Source: Streptomyces eurythermus
GTDB lineage: Bacteria > Actinomycetota > Actinomycetes > Streptomycetales > Streptomycetaceae
Direction: 5' to 3'
Length of the DNA: 64,000 nt
NCBI RefSeq assembly: GCF_014649115.1
Contig: NZ_BMSK01000012.1
Coordinates: 124,001 to 188,000 of the forward strand
Shown piece by piece: positions 8,499 through 15,005 of the stretch. How positions within the stretch are numbered: position 1 is the stretch's first letter; each line of letters begins with the position of its first letter. A program made the position numbers and the translations under genes. The notes under the pieces were generated by a model. The model made no database searches and was not told the origin of the DNA. It saw only the letters and a list, made by a program, of their open reading frames with translations.

Positions 8499-9236
8499 AT
8501 GGCGCGGGAGGCGCGACCGGACACGGCGCGGGACCGGCTCGCCTCGGTGCTGCGGCCGGTGCGAGCGGGCAACGGCTTCGAGGAGGCGCTGGAGCAGATC
8601 CTCCAGGTCGTCCGGCTGGGCCTGGTACCGGACGGCGGGCGACTGCCGGCCGAGCGGGAGCTGGCCGAGCGGCTCGGGATCAGCCGGGTGACGCTGCGCG
8701 AGGTGCTGAAGGTGCTCCAGGACCAGGGGCTGGTCCAGGCGCGGCGCGGGCGGTACGGCGGAACGTTTGTGCTGCCGCGTCCGGACGCGGGCGGCGAGGA
8801 CGAGCTGCGGCGCCGGGTGGCCGGGGTCGACATCGAGGACGTCCTGCGCTTCCGCGAGGTGCTGGAGGTGGGCGCGGCCGGGCTGTGCGCGGCGCACGGG
8901 CTGGCCGGGGAGGGCGCGCGGCGGCTGCGCGAGGCGCTGGAGCGCACGCACGAGGCCCCGCTCACGGACTACCGGCGGGCGGACACGCTGCTGCACCTGA
9001 CGCTGGCCGAGCTGTGCGGCTCGCCGTCGCTGGCCGCGCGCTACGCGGCGGTCCGGGCCACCGTGAACGACCTGCTGGACTGCATCCCGCTGCTGGTGCG
9101 CAACCTGGAGCACTCCCAGCGGCAGCACACCGCGCTGGTGGAGGCGGTGCTGGAGGGGGACGCGGACGGGGCCCGGGAGATGATGCGCGAGCACTGCGCG
9201 GGCACGGCGGCGCTGCTGCGGGGCTTCCTCACCTGA
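8499..9236 (+). CDS. FadR/GntR-family transcriptional regulator
   Basis: 245 residues. An N-terminal winged helix (about 30-95: GLVPDGGRLPAERELAERLGI, SRVTLREVLKVLQDQGL) is followed by an FCD effector domain (DVLRFREVLEVGAAGL, DTLLHLTLAELCGSPSL, HTALVEAVLEGD, REH) with the His/Asp set that usually binds a metal and an organic acid or amino acid. ATG 8499 follows GGAAGGGGG. It is divergent from the glnA4-type operon and upstream of the gamma-glutamyl hydrolase, so it probably represses the pathway until its intermediate appears. Confidence 0.9.
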   Translation: MAREARPDTARDRLASVLRPVRAGNGFEEALEQILQVVRLGLVPDGGRLPAERELAERLGISRVTLREVLKVLQDQGLVQARRGRYGGTFVLPRPDAGGEDELRRRVAGVDIEDVLRFREVLEVGAAGLCAAHGLAGEGARRLREALERTHEAPLTDYRRADTLLHLTLAELCGSPSLAARYAAVRATVNDLLDCIPLLVRNLEHSQRQHTALVEAVLEGDADGAREMMREHCAGTAALLRGFLT

Positions 9237-9246
9237 CCCGGCCATA

Positions 9247-9270
9247 CAAAGGTTCGAGTGGACACCTTTG
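9247..9270. promoter_or_regulatory. 7-bp inverted repeat before the gamma-glutamyl hydrolase
   Basis: CAAAGGT, 10 nt, ACCTTTG, a perfect inverted repeat just after the FadR-type gene and 76 bp before the hydrolase start. It is AT-richer than its surroundings and lacks a following T-run, so it reads better as an operator than a terminator. Binding protein unknown. Confidence 0.35.
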
Positions 9271-9345
9271 CAGAGGCGCTCTTGAAGCGGGCGCCGTGAT
9301 CGAGCACGGTGGGACGACGACCGCCGGGATCCCGGGGAGGGCTGC

Positions 9346-10032
9346 ATGACGGCACGGCCGCTGATCGGCGTGAGCACGTATCTGGAGCCCGGCGCGCGCT
9401 GGGGGGTGTGGGCACTGGAGGCGGTGCTGCTGCCGACCGCGTACACACGGCTCGTGCAGCGGGCCGGCGGGGTGGCGCTCCTGCTGCCGCCGGACGCGCC
9501 CGAACGGGCCGCCGCGGCACTGGCCCCGCTGGACGCCCTGGTCATCGCGGGCGGCCCGGACGTCGACCCGGCCCGGTACGGCGCCGAGCGCTCCCCGCGC
9601 ACCGGGCCGCCCGCGCCCGAGCGGGACACCTGGGAACTCGCGCTGATCGAGGCCGCGCTGGCGGCGCGCGTGCCCCTGCTCGGCGTCTGCCGGGGCATGC
9701 AGCTGCTGAACGTCGCCCTGGGCGGCACGCTGGTGCAGCACCTGGACGGGCACGTGGAGAGGGTCGGCGTGTTCGGCGGGCACCCGGTGAAGCCGGTGCC
9801 GGGGACGCTGTACGGCGGGATCGTCCCGGACGAGCTGACCGTGCCGACGCACCACCACCAGGCGGTGGAGCGGCTCGGCGCCGGGCTCGTGCCCTCGGCC
9901 TACGCGGCGGACGGCACCGTGGAGGCCGTGGAGCTGCCCCCCGACCGGGGCTGGGTGCTCGGGGTGCAGTGGCACCCCGAGCAGAGCGACGACCTGCGGG
10001 TCATGCGCGCCCTGGTCGCAGCCGCTTCCTGA
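9346..10032 (+). CDS. gamma-glutamyl hydrolase, class I glutamine amidotransferase-like (peptidase C26, PuuD-like)
   Basis: 228 residues. The nucleophile Cys115 sits in LGVCRGMQLLNV and the His/Glu dyad in VQWHPEQ (about residues 212-214), with the AGGPDVDPARYG loop near residue 70. The family removes the gamma-glutamyl group from compounds such as gamma-glutamyl-GABA. Next to a gamma-glutamyl amine ligase, it most likely releases glutamate and the oxidised product at the end of the pathway. It is in the same orientation as the FadR-type regulator. Its 3' end overlaps the convergent kinase-like gene by 32 bp. Confidence 0.88.
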   Translation: MTARPLIGVSTYLEPGARWGVWALEAVLLPTAYTRLVQRAGGVALLLPPDAPERAAAALAPLDALVIAGGPDVDPARYGAERSPRTGPPAPERDTWELALIEAALAARVPLLGVCRGMQLLNVALGGTLVQHLDGHVERVGVFGGHPVKPVPGTLYGGIVPDELTVPTHHHQAVERLGAGLVPSAYAADGTVEAVELPPDRGWVLGVQWHPEQSDDLRVMRALVAAAS

Positions 10033-10966
10033 GCCAGGCCAGGGCCGCGTCGCCCTGGGCGCGCTGGAAGGGGCGCAGGGTGGGCAGGCCGGGCGGGGCC
10101 GGTTGCAGCGAGCCGCGCAGGAAGTAGCCGGCGAGGGCGGCCAGCGCCGCGGTCACGGCGGCCGGGTCCGCGGCCCGGCCCAGCGGGTGCGCGGTGAACA
10201 CCTCGTCGGGGTCCGGTCCGCCCTGCGCCCGCACGCACGGCAGCATCACCAGCAGGTCGAACCAGGGCGCGGCGCGCAGGGCGTGCGGCCAGTCCACGAA
10301 GACGACGCCTCCGTCGTCCGCGAGCAGGATGTTGTCCGCGCGCAGGTCGCCGTGGGCCAGGGTGTCCCCGGTCGCGCCCTCGGCCCACCCGGCCGCCAGC
10401 GCGGCCAGCTCCGGCAGCCGGCCGGCGGTCCACTCGCCCAGCCGGCCCCGTACGTCACCGGCCTCGCCGTCGGCCAGCCGGCGCCAGCCGGAGAAGGCGT
10501 CGGCCAGGTCCTCGGCGACGGGCGGGGCGTCGACCTCGGGGGCGTCGGTGCGGGCGAGCACGGTCACGGCGTCGAGCACCCGGCGCAGTTCCGCCGGCCG
10601 CCAGGGCACGTGCGGCTGGCGGCCCGCCACCTCCTCGAAGACCAGCGCCACCCAGGTGCCGTCGTCGTACGAGCCGAGCAGCCGGGGCGCGGGCACGGCG
10701 GCCGGCAGCGCGGCGGCGTGCCGGGCCTCCTTGCGGTGCAGGCCGGGGCTGTGCGGGTTGGCCTCGGCGCTCACCGCCTTGACGAAGCCGGTGCGGCCGG
10801 TGGCGGTGCGGACCCGGGCCGCGACGCCCGGGGAGAAGCCGCCGGGCTGGGTCACGGCGCGTACCACCGGGCCGCCCAGCACGTCGCCGACGGCGTCACG
10901 GACGACGGCCGGGAGGGTCTCCCAGGAGGCGCGGACGCCTGCGGCGGGCGGAGCGGTGAGGGTCAT
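10001..10966 (-). CDS. aminoglycoside phosphotransferase (APH)-family kinase-like protein
   Basis: 321 residues. Protein-kinase-like features: FVKAVS (ATP lysine), ALVFEEVAG hinge, and the catalytic loop AHGDLRADNILL with VFVDWPHA in place of DFG. APH-family proteins phosphorylate diverse small molecules; nothing identifies the substrate, and resistance should not be assumed. ATG 10966 is the best start; there is no strong ribosome site and the longer frame upstream is repetitive intergenic DNA. It converges on, and overlaps by 32 bp, the gamma-glutamyl hydrolase. Confidence 0.82.
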   Translation of the reverse strand: MTLTAPPAAGVRASWETLPAVVRDAVGDVLGGPVVRAVTQPGGFSPGVAARVRTATGRTGFVKAVSAEANPHSPGLHRKEARHAAALPAAVPAPRLLGSYDDGTWVALVFEEVAGRQPHVPWRPAELRRVLDAVTVLARTDAPEVDAPPVAEDLADAFSGWRRLADGEAGDVRGRLGEWTAGRLPELAALAAGWAEGATGDTLAHGDLRADNILLADDGGVVFVDWPHALRAAPWFDLLVMLPCVRAQGGPDPDEVFTAHPLGRAADPAAVTAALAALAGYFLRGSLQPAPPGLPTLRPFQRAQGDAALAWLRKRLRPGRA

Positions 10967-11108
10967 GCGCAGCCATGGTGTCGGGGGGCGGAGGGTTCGG
11001 CCACCTCTTTTTTGGGGGCGGGTGGGTTGGGCGCGGAGGCGCGTCGTGGGGTGTAGGTCGTTGTTCGCCGGGTGCGGGTGGTTCGTGGCCGAGCGCGCCG
11101 CCCTTCGG

Positions 11109-11161
11109 GGGGTGTCTCGCCGTCGTCTGGTGCGGGTGCGTCGTGGCTGGGCGCGCCGTTC
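11109..11161. repeat. 53-bp direct repeat, copy 1
   Basis: It starts GGGGTGTCTCGCCGTCGTCT and ends GGCTGGGCGCGCCGTTC. It is identical to copy 2, 67 bp downstream. The motif resembles, from memory, a family of short intergenic repeats containing GGTGCGTCGTGGCTGG that is scattered through Streptomyces chromosomes. Function unknown. Confidence 0.85.
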
Positions 11162-11175
11162 CCCGCGCCCCTTCC

Positions 11176-11228
11176 GGGGTGTCTCGCCGTCGTCTGGTGC
11201 GGGTGCGTCGTGGCTGGGCGCGCCGTTC
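11176..11228. repeat. 53-bp direct repeat, copy 2
   Basis: An exact second copy of 11109-11161, separated from it by 14 bp of C-rich sequence (CCCCGCGCCCCTTC). It lies 26 bp from the stop codon of the LysR gene. Confidence 0.85.
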
Positions 11229-11253
11229 TCCCCGCACCCCCTCCTTCCGGGGC

Positions 11254-12177
11254 TCACGCTCGTGTGAGTGACAGGAGTTCTCTTGCGGGGCCTGTGGGGC
11301 GGTGGCCGGTGGGCCAGACCGCTCGTAGGGCGCGGCGCAGGGGGACGCCCTCCACGGGGATGCTGACCAGGCGGCGCAGGGACAGTTCCTCGCCCACCGC
11401 CAGTTCGCTGAGGACGGAGGGGCCCGCGCCGCTGACCGCGGAGGCCTTGACCGCCGTGGTCGAGGACAGCTCGATCAGGGGGCGGGCCAGACCGCCGAGC
11501 GCCGCGTCCAGGACCTGACGGGTGCCGGAACCGCGCTCCCGGAGGATGAGCGGGGTGGAGGCCAGCTCCGCCGCCGTCAGGGGCCGCCGGCGCCGCGCCC
11601 ACGGGTGGCCGGGCGCGGTGACGACGATCAGCCGGTCATGGGCGATGACCGTGGAGTCCAGGCCGGTCGGCACGTTCAGGCCCTCCACGAACCCGAGGTC
11701 CGCCTCCCCGGCCAGCAGCAGCTCCGCGACCTTCGCCGAGTTGCCCGCGAGCAGCGAGACGGCCGTGTCGGGCCGCTCGGCGTGCAGCGCGAGCAGCCAG
11801 CCGGGCAGCAGGTACTCGGCGATGGTCATGCTGGCCGCGACCCGGAGCCGGGAGTCGCGCCGGTCCCGCAGCGCCCGCGCGCCCGCGTCGAAGGCGGCCG
11901 CCGCCTCCACCACCCGGCGGGCCCAGTCGGTGACCAGGGCGCCCGCGTCGGTGAGCCGGGAGCCGCGCGGGGAGCGGTCGACGAGGGCCACGCCCAGCTG
12001 CCGTTCCATGGAGCGCAGCCGGCTGCTCGCGGCCGGCTGGGTGATGCCGACCTCGCGGGCCGCCGCGCCCAGACTGCCCAGCCGCGCCACCGCGAGCAGC
12101 AGCTCCAGCGCGGCCAGGTCCGGCACCCGGTGCGCCAGAGATTCCGTGCGTTCCCGCTGTCCCTCGGCCCTGCTCAT
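11254..12177 (-). CDS. LysR-family transcriptional regulator
   Basis: 307 residues. The N-terminal HTH (about 20-80) reads LAALELLLAVARLGSLGAAAREVGITQPAASSRLRSMERQLGVALVDRSPRG; a periplasmic-binding-like effector domain follows. It is divergent from the TDT-family exporter 70 bp away, which is its likely target. The ATG has no Shine-Dalgarno; TAAGCT lies 6 nt before it, so it may be leaderless. The intergenic palindrome overlaps this -10, consistent with autoregulation. Confidence 0.9.
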   Translation of the reverse strand: MSRAEGQRERTESLAHRVPDLAALELLLAVARLGSLGAAAREVGITQPAASSRLRSMERQLGVALVDRSPRGSRLTDAGALVTDWARRVVEAAAAFDAGARALRDRRDSRLRVAASMTIAEYLLPGWLLALHAERPDTAVSLLAGNSAKVAELLLAGEADLGFVEGLNVPTGLDSTVIAHDRLIVVTAPGHPWARRRRPLTAAELASTPLILRERGSGTRQVLDAALGGLARPLIELSSTTAVKASAVSGAGPSVLSELAVGEELSLRRLVSIPVEGVPLRRALRAVWPTGHRPTGPARELLSLTRA

Positions 12178-12183
12178 AAGACC

Positions 12184-12199
12184 AGCTTATGCCCTCATA
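12184..12199. promoter_or_regulatory. LysR promoter -10 overlapped by a palindrome
   Basis: The minus strand reads TAAGCT (12184-12189) 6 nt before the LysR ATG. TATG-CCCT-CATA at 12188-12199 is an inverted repeat with LysR-box character (T-rich and A-rich arms). It is suited to repress the regulator and to activate the divergent transporter. Confidence 0.4.
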
Positions 12200-12247
12200 G
12201 ACAGGAACTCCCTGGTCAGGGCGGAATCACCGGGAGACGGTGGGCGC

Positions 12248-13393
12248 ATGATCCCCGCAGCCCAGCCCCGCACGTCGCCGGTCAGACACCTCGGCCCCAA
12301 CTGGTACGCCTCCGTGATGGGCACCGCCGTCGTCGGCTCCGCCGGTGTCGCGCTGCCCGCGCCGGCGAACGGGCCGCGCGCCGTCTTTGCCGCCTTCTGG
12401 GTGCTGTCGCTGCTGCTGCTCGTGGCCCTGCTGGCCGCCCGCGCCGTGCACTGGGCCCGCCACCGCGACCAGGCCCGCGCCCACCTCCTCGACCCGGCCA
12501 TGGCCCCCTTCCACGCCTGCCTGGCGATGGCGCTGCTGTCGGTGGGCGGCGGCGCCCTGACGGCCGGCCGGGACGTGATCGGCACCCGCGCGGCCGTCGC
12601 CCTGGACACCGTGCTGTACACCGCCGGTACGGCGGCCGGGCTCGGGGCCGCCGTCGCCGTGCCGTACCTGATGGCCGTACGGCACCGGGTCGAGCCCGGC
12701 CAGGCCAGCCCGGTGTGGCTGCTGCCGCTGGTCGCGCCCATGGTGTCGGCCGCGTGCGGCCCGGCGCTGGTCCCGCATCTGCCGCCGGGCCAGCCCCGGG
12801 AGACCCTGCTGCTGGCCTGCCTCGCGCTGTTCGGCGTGAGCCTGCTGGCCGTCCTGCTGATGCTCCCGCTCGTCTTCGCCCGGCTGATCACCGCCGGGCC
12901 GCTGCCGCTCGCGCTCACCCCGACCCTGTTCCTGGTGCTCGGCCCGCTCGGGCAGTCCGCCACCGCCACGGGGGTGATCGCGGACGCCGCGCCCGGGGTC
13001 GTACCGGCCCCCTACGACGGTGGCCTCGCGGTCTTCGCCGTGCTGTACGGGGTGCCCGTGATGGGGTTCGCGCTGCTCTGGCTGGCGCTGGCGACCGCGC
13101 ACGTGGTGCGGGCCCGGCGGCACGGGATGGGGTTCGCGCTGACCTGGTGGGCGTTCACCTTCCCGGTGGGCACCTGTGTCACCGGCGCGGCCGCCCTGGC
13201 CCGGCACACCGGTCTGGCGGTGTACGAGGCGCTGGCCGTGGGTCTGTACGTCGTCCTGGTGGCGGCCTGGCTCGCGGCGGCCCGCGGCACCGTGCGCGGC
13301 CTGCTCAGCGGCGAGCTGCTCGCAGGGCCTCGGCCAGCACCCTTGGTGCTCGCGTCAGGGACGGCCCGTACCACGTCAGGTGCCGTCCGCTGA
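12248..13393 (+). CDS. TDT-family membrane transporter (tellurite resistance / C4-dicarboxylate / SLAC1-like)
   Basis: 381 residues with about ten hydrophobic segments. It begins RHLGPNWYASVMGTAVVG, the characteristic start of the TDT/Mae1/TehA fold (GPNWF-like), and includes HACLAMALLSVGGG, LFLVLGPLGQSATA and WWAFTFPVGTC. Members export or channel small anions, including malate and sulfite; which one is unknown. ATG 12248 follows GGGAGACGG. The last 25 residues are hydrophilic and overlap the convergent gene by 89 bp. Likely controlled by the divergent LysR protein. Confidence 0.85.
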   Translation: MIPAAQPRTSPVRHLGPNWYASVMGTAVVGSAGVALPAPANGPRAVFAAFWVLSLLLLVALLAARAVHWARHRDQARAHLLDPAMAPFHACLAMALLSVGGGALTAGRDVIGTRAAVALDTVLYTAGTAAGLGAAVAVPYLMAVRHRVEPGQASPVWLLPLVAPMVSAACGPALVPHLPPGQPRETLLLACLALFGVSLLAVLLMLPLVFARLITAGPLPLALTPTLFLVLGPLGQSATATGVIADAAPGVVPAPYDGGLAVFAVLYGVPVMGFALLWLALATAHVVRARRHGMGFALTWWAFTFPVGTCVTGAAALARHTGLAVYEALAVGLYVVLVAAWLAAARGTVRGLLSGELLAGPRPAPLVLASGTARTTSGAVR

Positions 13394-14027
13394 CCAGGGC
13401 ACAGGGCAGGCCGGGGAAGGCCTCGGGGCCGTCGTCGGCGGTGAAGCGGTAGGGCTCGTCGGGCAGGACGACCAGGTCCGGGGCCGCCGCGCGCAGCTCG
13501 GTCACCGGGACGCGCGGATAGCGGTCGGGGTGGCCGGCGTGGAGATGGTCGACGCCGAGGCGGGCCAGGACGTCACCCGCGAAGGTGTCCCGGCCGAGGA
13601 CCATCCAGGGCCGGCGCCAGACGGGCACGACCGCCGTCGTACGCTCCGCGGGCTCGGGCAGCGCCGCCCAGGCCCGCTCCGCCGCGTCCAGCCAGCCGGG
13701 CCGGCCCGGGGCACCGCACGCGGTGAGCACCCGGTCCAGCTCGCCGAAGGCCTGCGGCACGCGCCGTACCTCGGTGACCAGGACCTCGAGGCCGGCCGCG
13801 CGCAGGGCGTCGAGGTCGGCGGCGCGGTTCTCCTCCTCGTTGGCGATCACCAGGTCCGGTGCGAGGGAGACGATCCGGTCCAGCCGGGGGTTCTTCGTGC
13901 CGCCGATCCGGGCGACGTCCAGGTCCGCCGGGTGGGTGCACCAGTCGGTGGCGCCGACGAGGGCGCCGGGCAGTGTCACCGCGACGGCCTCGGTCAGGGA
14001 GGGGACCAGGGAGACCACCCGCGTCAC
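13305..14027 (-). CDS. helical-backbone metal receptor, BtuF-like cobalamin/metal-binding protein
   Basis: 240 residues. RVVSLVPSLTEAVAV, GATDWCTHPADL, GGTKNPRLDRIVSLAPDLVIANEEENR and DLVVLPDEPYRF are typical of the BtuF/FhuD-like fold. No signal peptide is seen with the GTG start at 14027 (preceded by GGAAGG), so the protein is probably cytoplasmic or non-classical, unlike true BtuF lipoproteins. No permease or ATPase lies beside it. It converges with the TDT gene (89-bp overlap) and lies 22 bp downstream of the XRE-cupin regulator, so it may share its transcript. Confidence 0.75.
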   Translation of the reverse strand: MTRVVSLVPSLTEAVAVTLPGALVGATDWCTHPADLDVARIGGTKNPRLDRIVSLAPDLVIANEEENRAADLDALRAAGLEVLVTEVRRVPQAFGELDRVLTACGAPGRPGWLDAAERAWAALPEPAERTTAVVPVWRRPWMVLGRDTFAGDVLARLGVDHLHAGHPDRYPRVPVTELRAAAPDLVVLPDEPYRFTADDGPEAFPGLPCALVSGRHLTWYGPSLTRAPRVLAEALRAARR

Positions 14028-14049
14028 GGCGCCGCCTTCCGCCCGCCGC

Positions 14050-14622
14050 TCAGCGGGCCTTGTTCTGGACGGCCTCGATGTGCTCGGCGACCGCCACCAC
14101 GATGATCCGGGTGTCGGGGACCGTGGCCCGCCAGCGGTGCCGGACGCCACCGGTCAGATACAGGGTGTCGCCCCGGCCGAGGCGGTAGGCGCGGCCCTCC
14201 GCCTCGATCTCCACCGCGCCGTCGGCGACGTACATCAGCTCGTCGTTGCGGTGCTGGAGCTCGCGGCCGGCGTCGTGGTCGCCGGTGAACTCGGAGGCGT
14301 GCAGCTGGTGGTGGCCGCGCACCAGGGCGCGCGTGCGCGGGTCGAAGTCGCCCTCGGCGACCGGCTCGGCGCGCACCACGTCCACGCTGGCCGCCGGGTC
14401 GGCGGCGGCGAGGAGTTCGACGGCCGTGGTGCGCAGGGCGTCGGCCAGCTTCTCCAGGGAGGTGCTGCTCGGGCGGGCCCGGTCGTTCTCCACCTGACTG
14501 AGGAAGGGCACCGACAGGCCGCTGCGCTCGGCCACGACGGCGAGGGTCAGTTCCAGCGCGCGGCGGCGCCGCCGGACGGCCGCGCCCACCCGCACGGGCT
14601 GCTGCTCTTTGTGGTCGCCCAT
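14050..14622 (-). CDS. XRE-family regulator with C-terminal cupin sensor
   Basis: 190 residues. HTH_3 domain at about 10-65 (VGAAVRRRRRALELTLAVVAERSGLSVPFLSQVENDRARPS), then a cupin_2 domain (about 115-185: HRNDELMYVADGAVEIEAEGRAYRLGRGDTLYLTGGVRHRW). This architecture regulates polyamine, amino acid or related metabolism in many bacteria. ATG 14622 was preferred to an upstream in-frame GTG because GGAGGGAGCCGGAG precedes it. The ligand is unknown. Confidence 0.88.
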   Translation of the reverse strand: MGDHKEQQPVRVGAAVRRRRRALELTLAVVAERSGLSVPFLSQVENDRARPSSTSLEKLADALRTTAVELLAAADPAASVDVVRAEPVAEGDFDPRTRALVRGHHQLHASEFTGDHDAGRELQHRNDELMYVADGAVEIEAEGRAYRLGRGDTLYLTGGVRHRWRATVPDTRIIVVAVAEHIEAVQNKAR

Positions 14623-14926
14623 CGCTCCGGCTCCCTCCCTCACTCGTCGTACCGCTGTCCGGGTGCCCCTTACGGGGCGCCCCTCTTCTGATGACTTCTC
14701 TGCACCCTACGCATGTTCGGCAAACCGTTTCACGTGCCTGTCACATCCCCGACATCTCCCTGATCCTCCACCCTCACTGTTCGCGCCAGTATCCCGGGGT
14801 GGCAACGGGCTCCGGCGCCGGTGCTCCGGGCGGATGAAGACACCGACCGGCCGGGCCCGGCCGGGGGCCGGGGCCAGGGGTCGTCACGCCAGGTGATTGG
14901 CCGGAAGTGTGTCGTCGCCGGAAAAG
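14623..14926. other. non-coding gap upstream of the XRE-cupin gene
   Basis: About 300 bp without a convincing ORF. It contains the promoter region of the XRE gene (AT-richer DNA at 14690-14790, for example CAAACCGTTTCACGTG) and then runs into the terminator of the betaine transporter operon. Nothing else is recognised. Confidence 0.4.
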
Positions 14927-14984
14927 CCCGAGGGGCGGGCGGCACCGGTCGCGGTCACGCGTCCGGCGGCACCCGCCCCTCGGG
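14927..14984 (-). terminator. rho-independent terminator of the betaine transporter operon
   Basis: A perfect 13-bp inverted repeat (CCCGAGGGGCGGG / CCCGCCCCTCGGG) with a 32-nt loop lies 21 bp after the stop at 15006. On the minus strand it is followed by CTTTTC. Confidence 0.75.
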
Positions 14985-15005
14985 AGGCGGTCCGGGCCGG
15001 TCAGG

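Larger units (their letters stand above)
10967..11253. other. non-coding region carrying a Streptomyces-type repeat
   Basis: 287 bp between two minus-strand genes. It holds two exact 53-bp copies (listed separately) and a third degenerate copy at about 11081-11110. It also has a C/T-G skewed stretch near 11007 (CTCTTTTTTGGGGG). Reading frames run through all strands only because stops are rare; none has a start site or codon pattern that looks genuine. Confidence 0.6.

Noticed and set aside
9247..9270. Terminator of the FadR-type gene
   Set aside because: The stem is only 7 bp with a 10-nt loop and no T-run; it fits an operator better.
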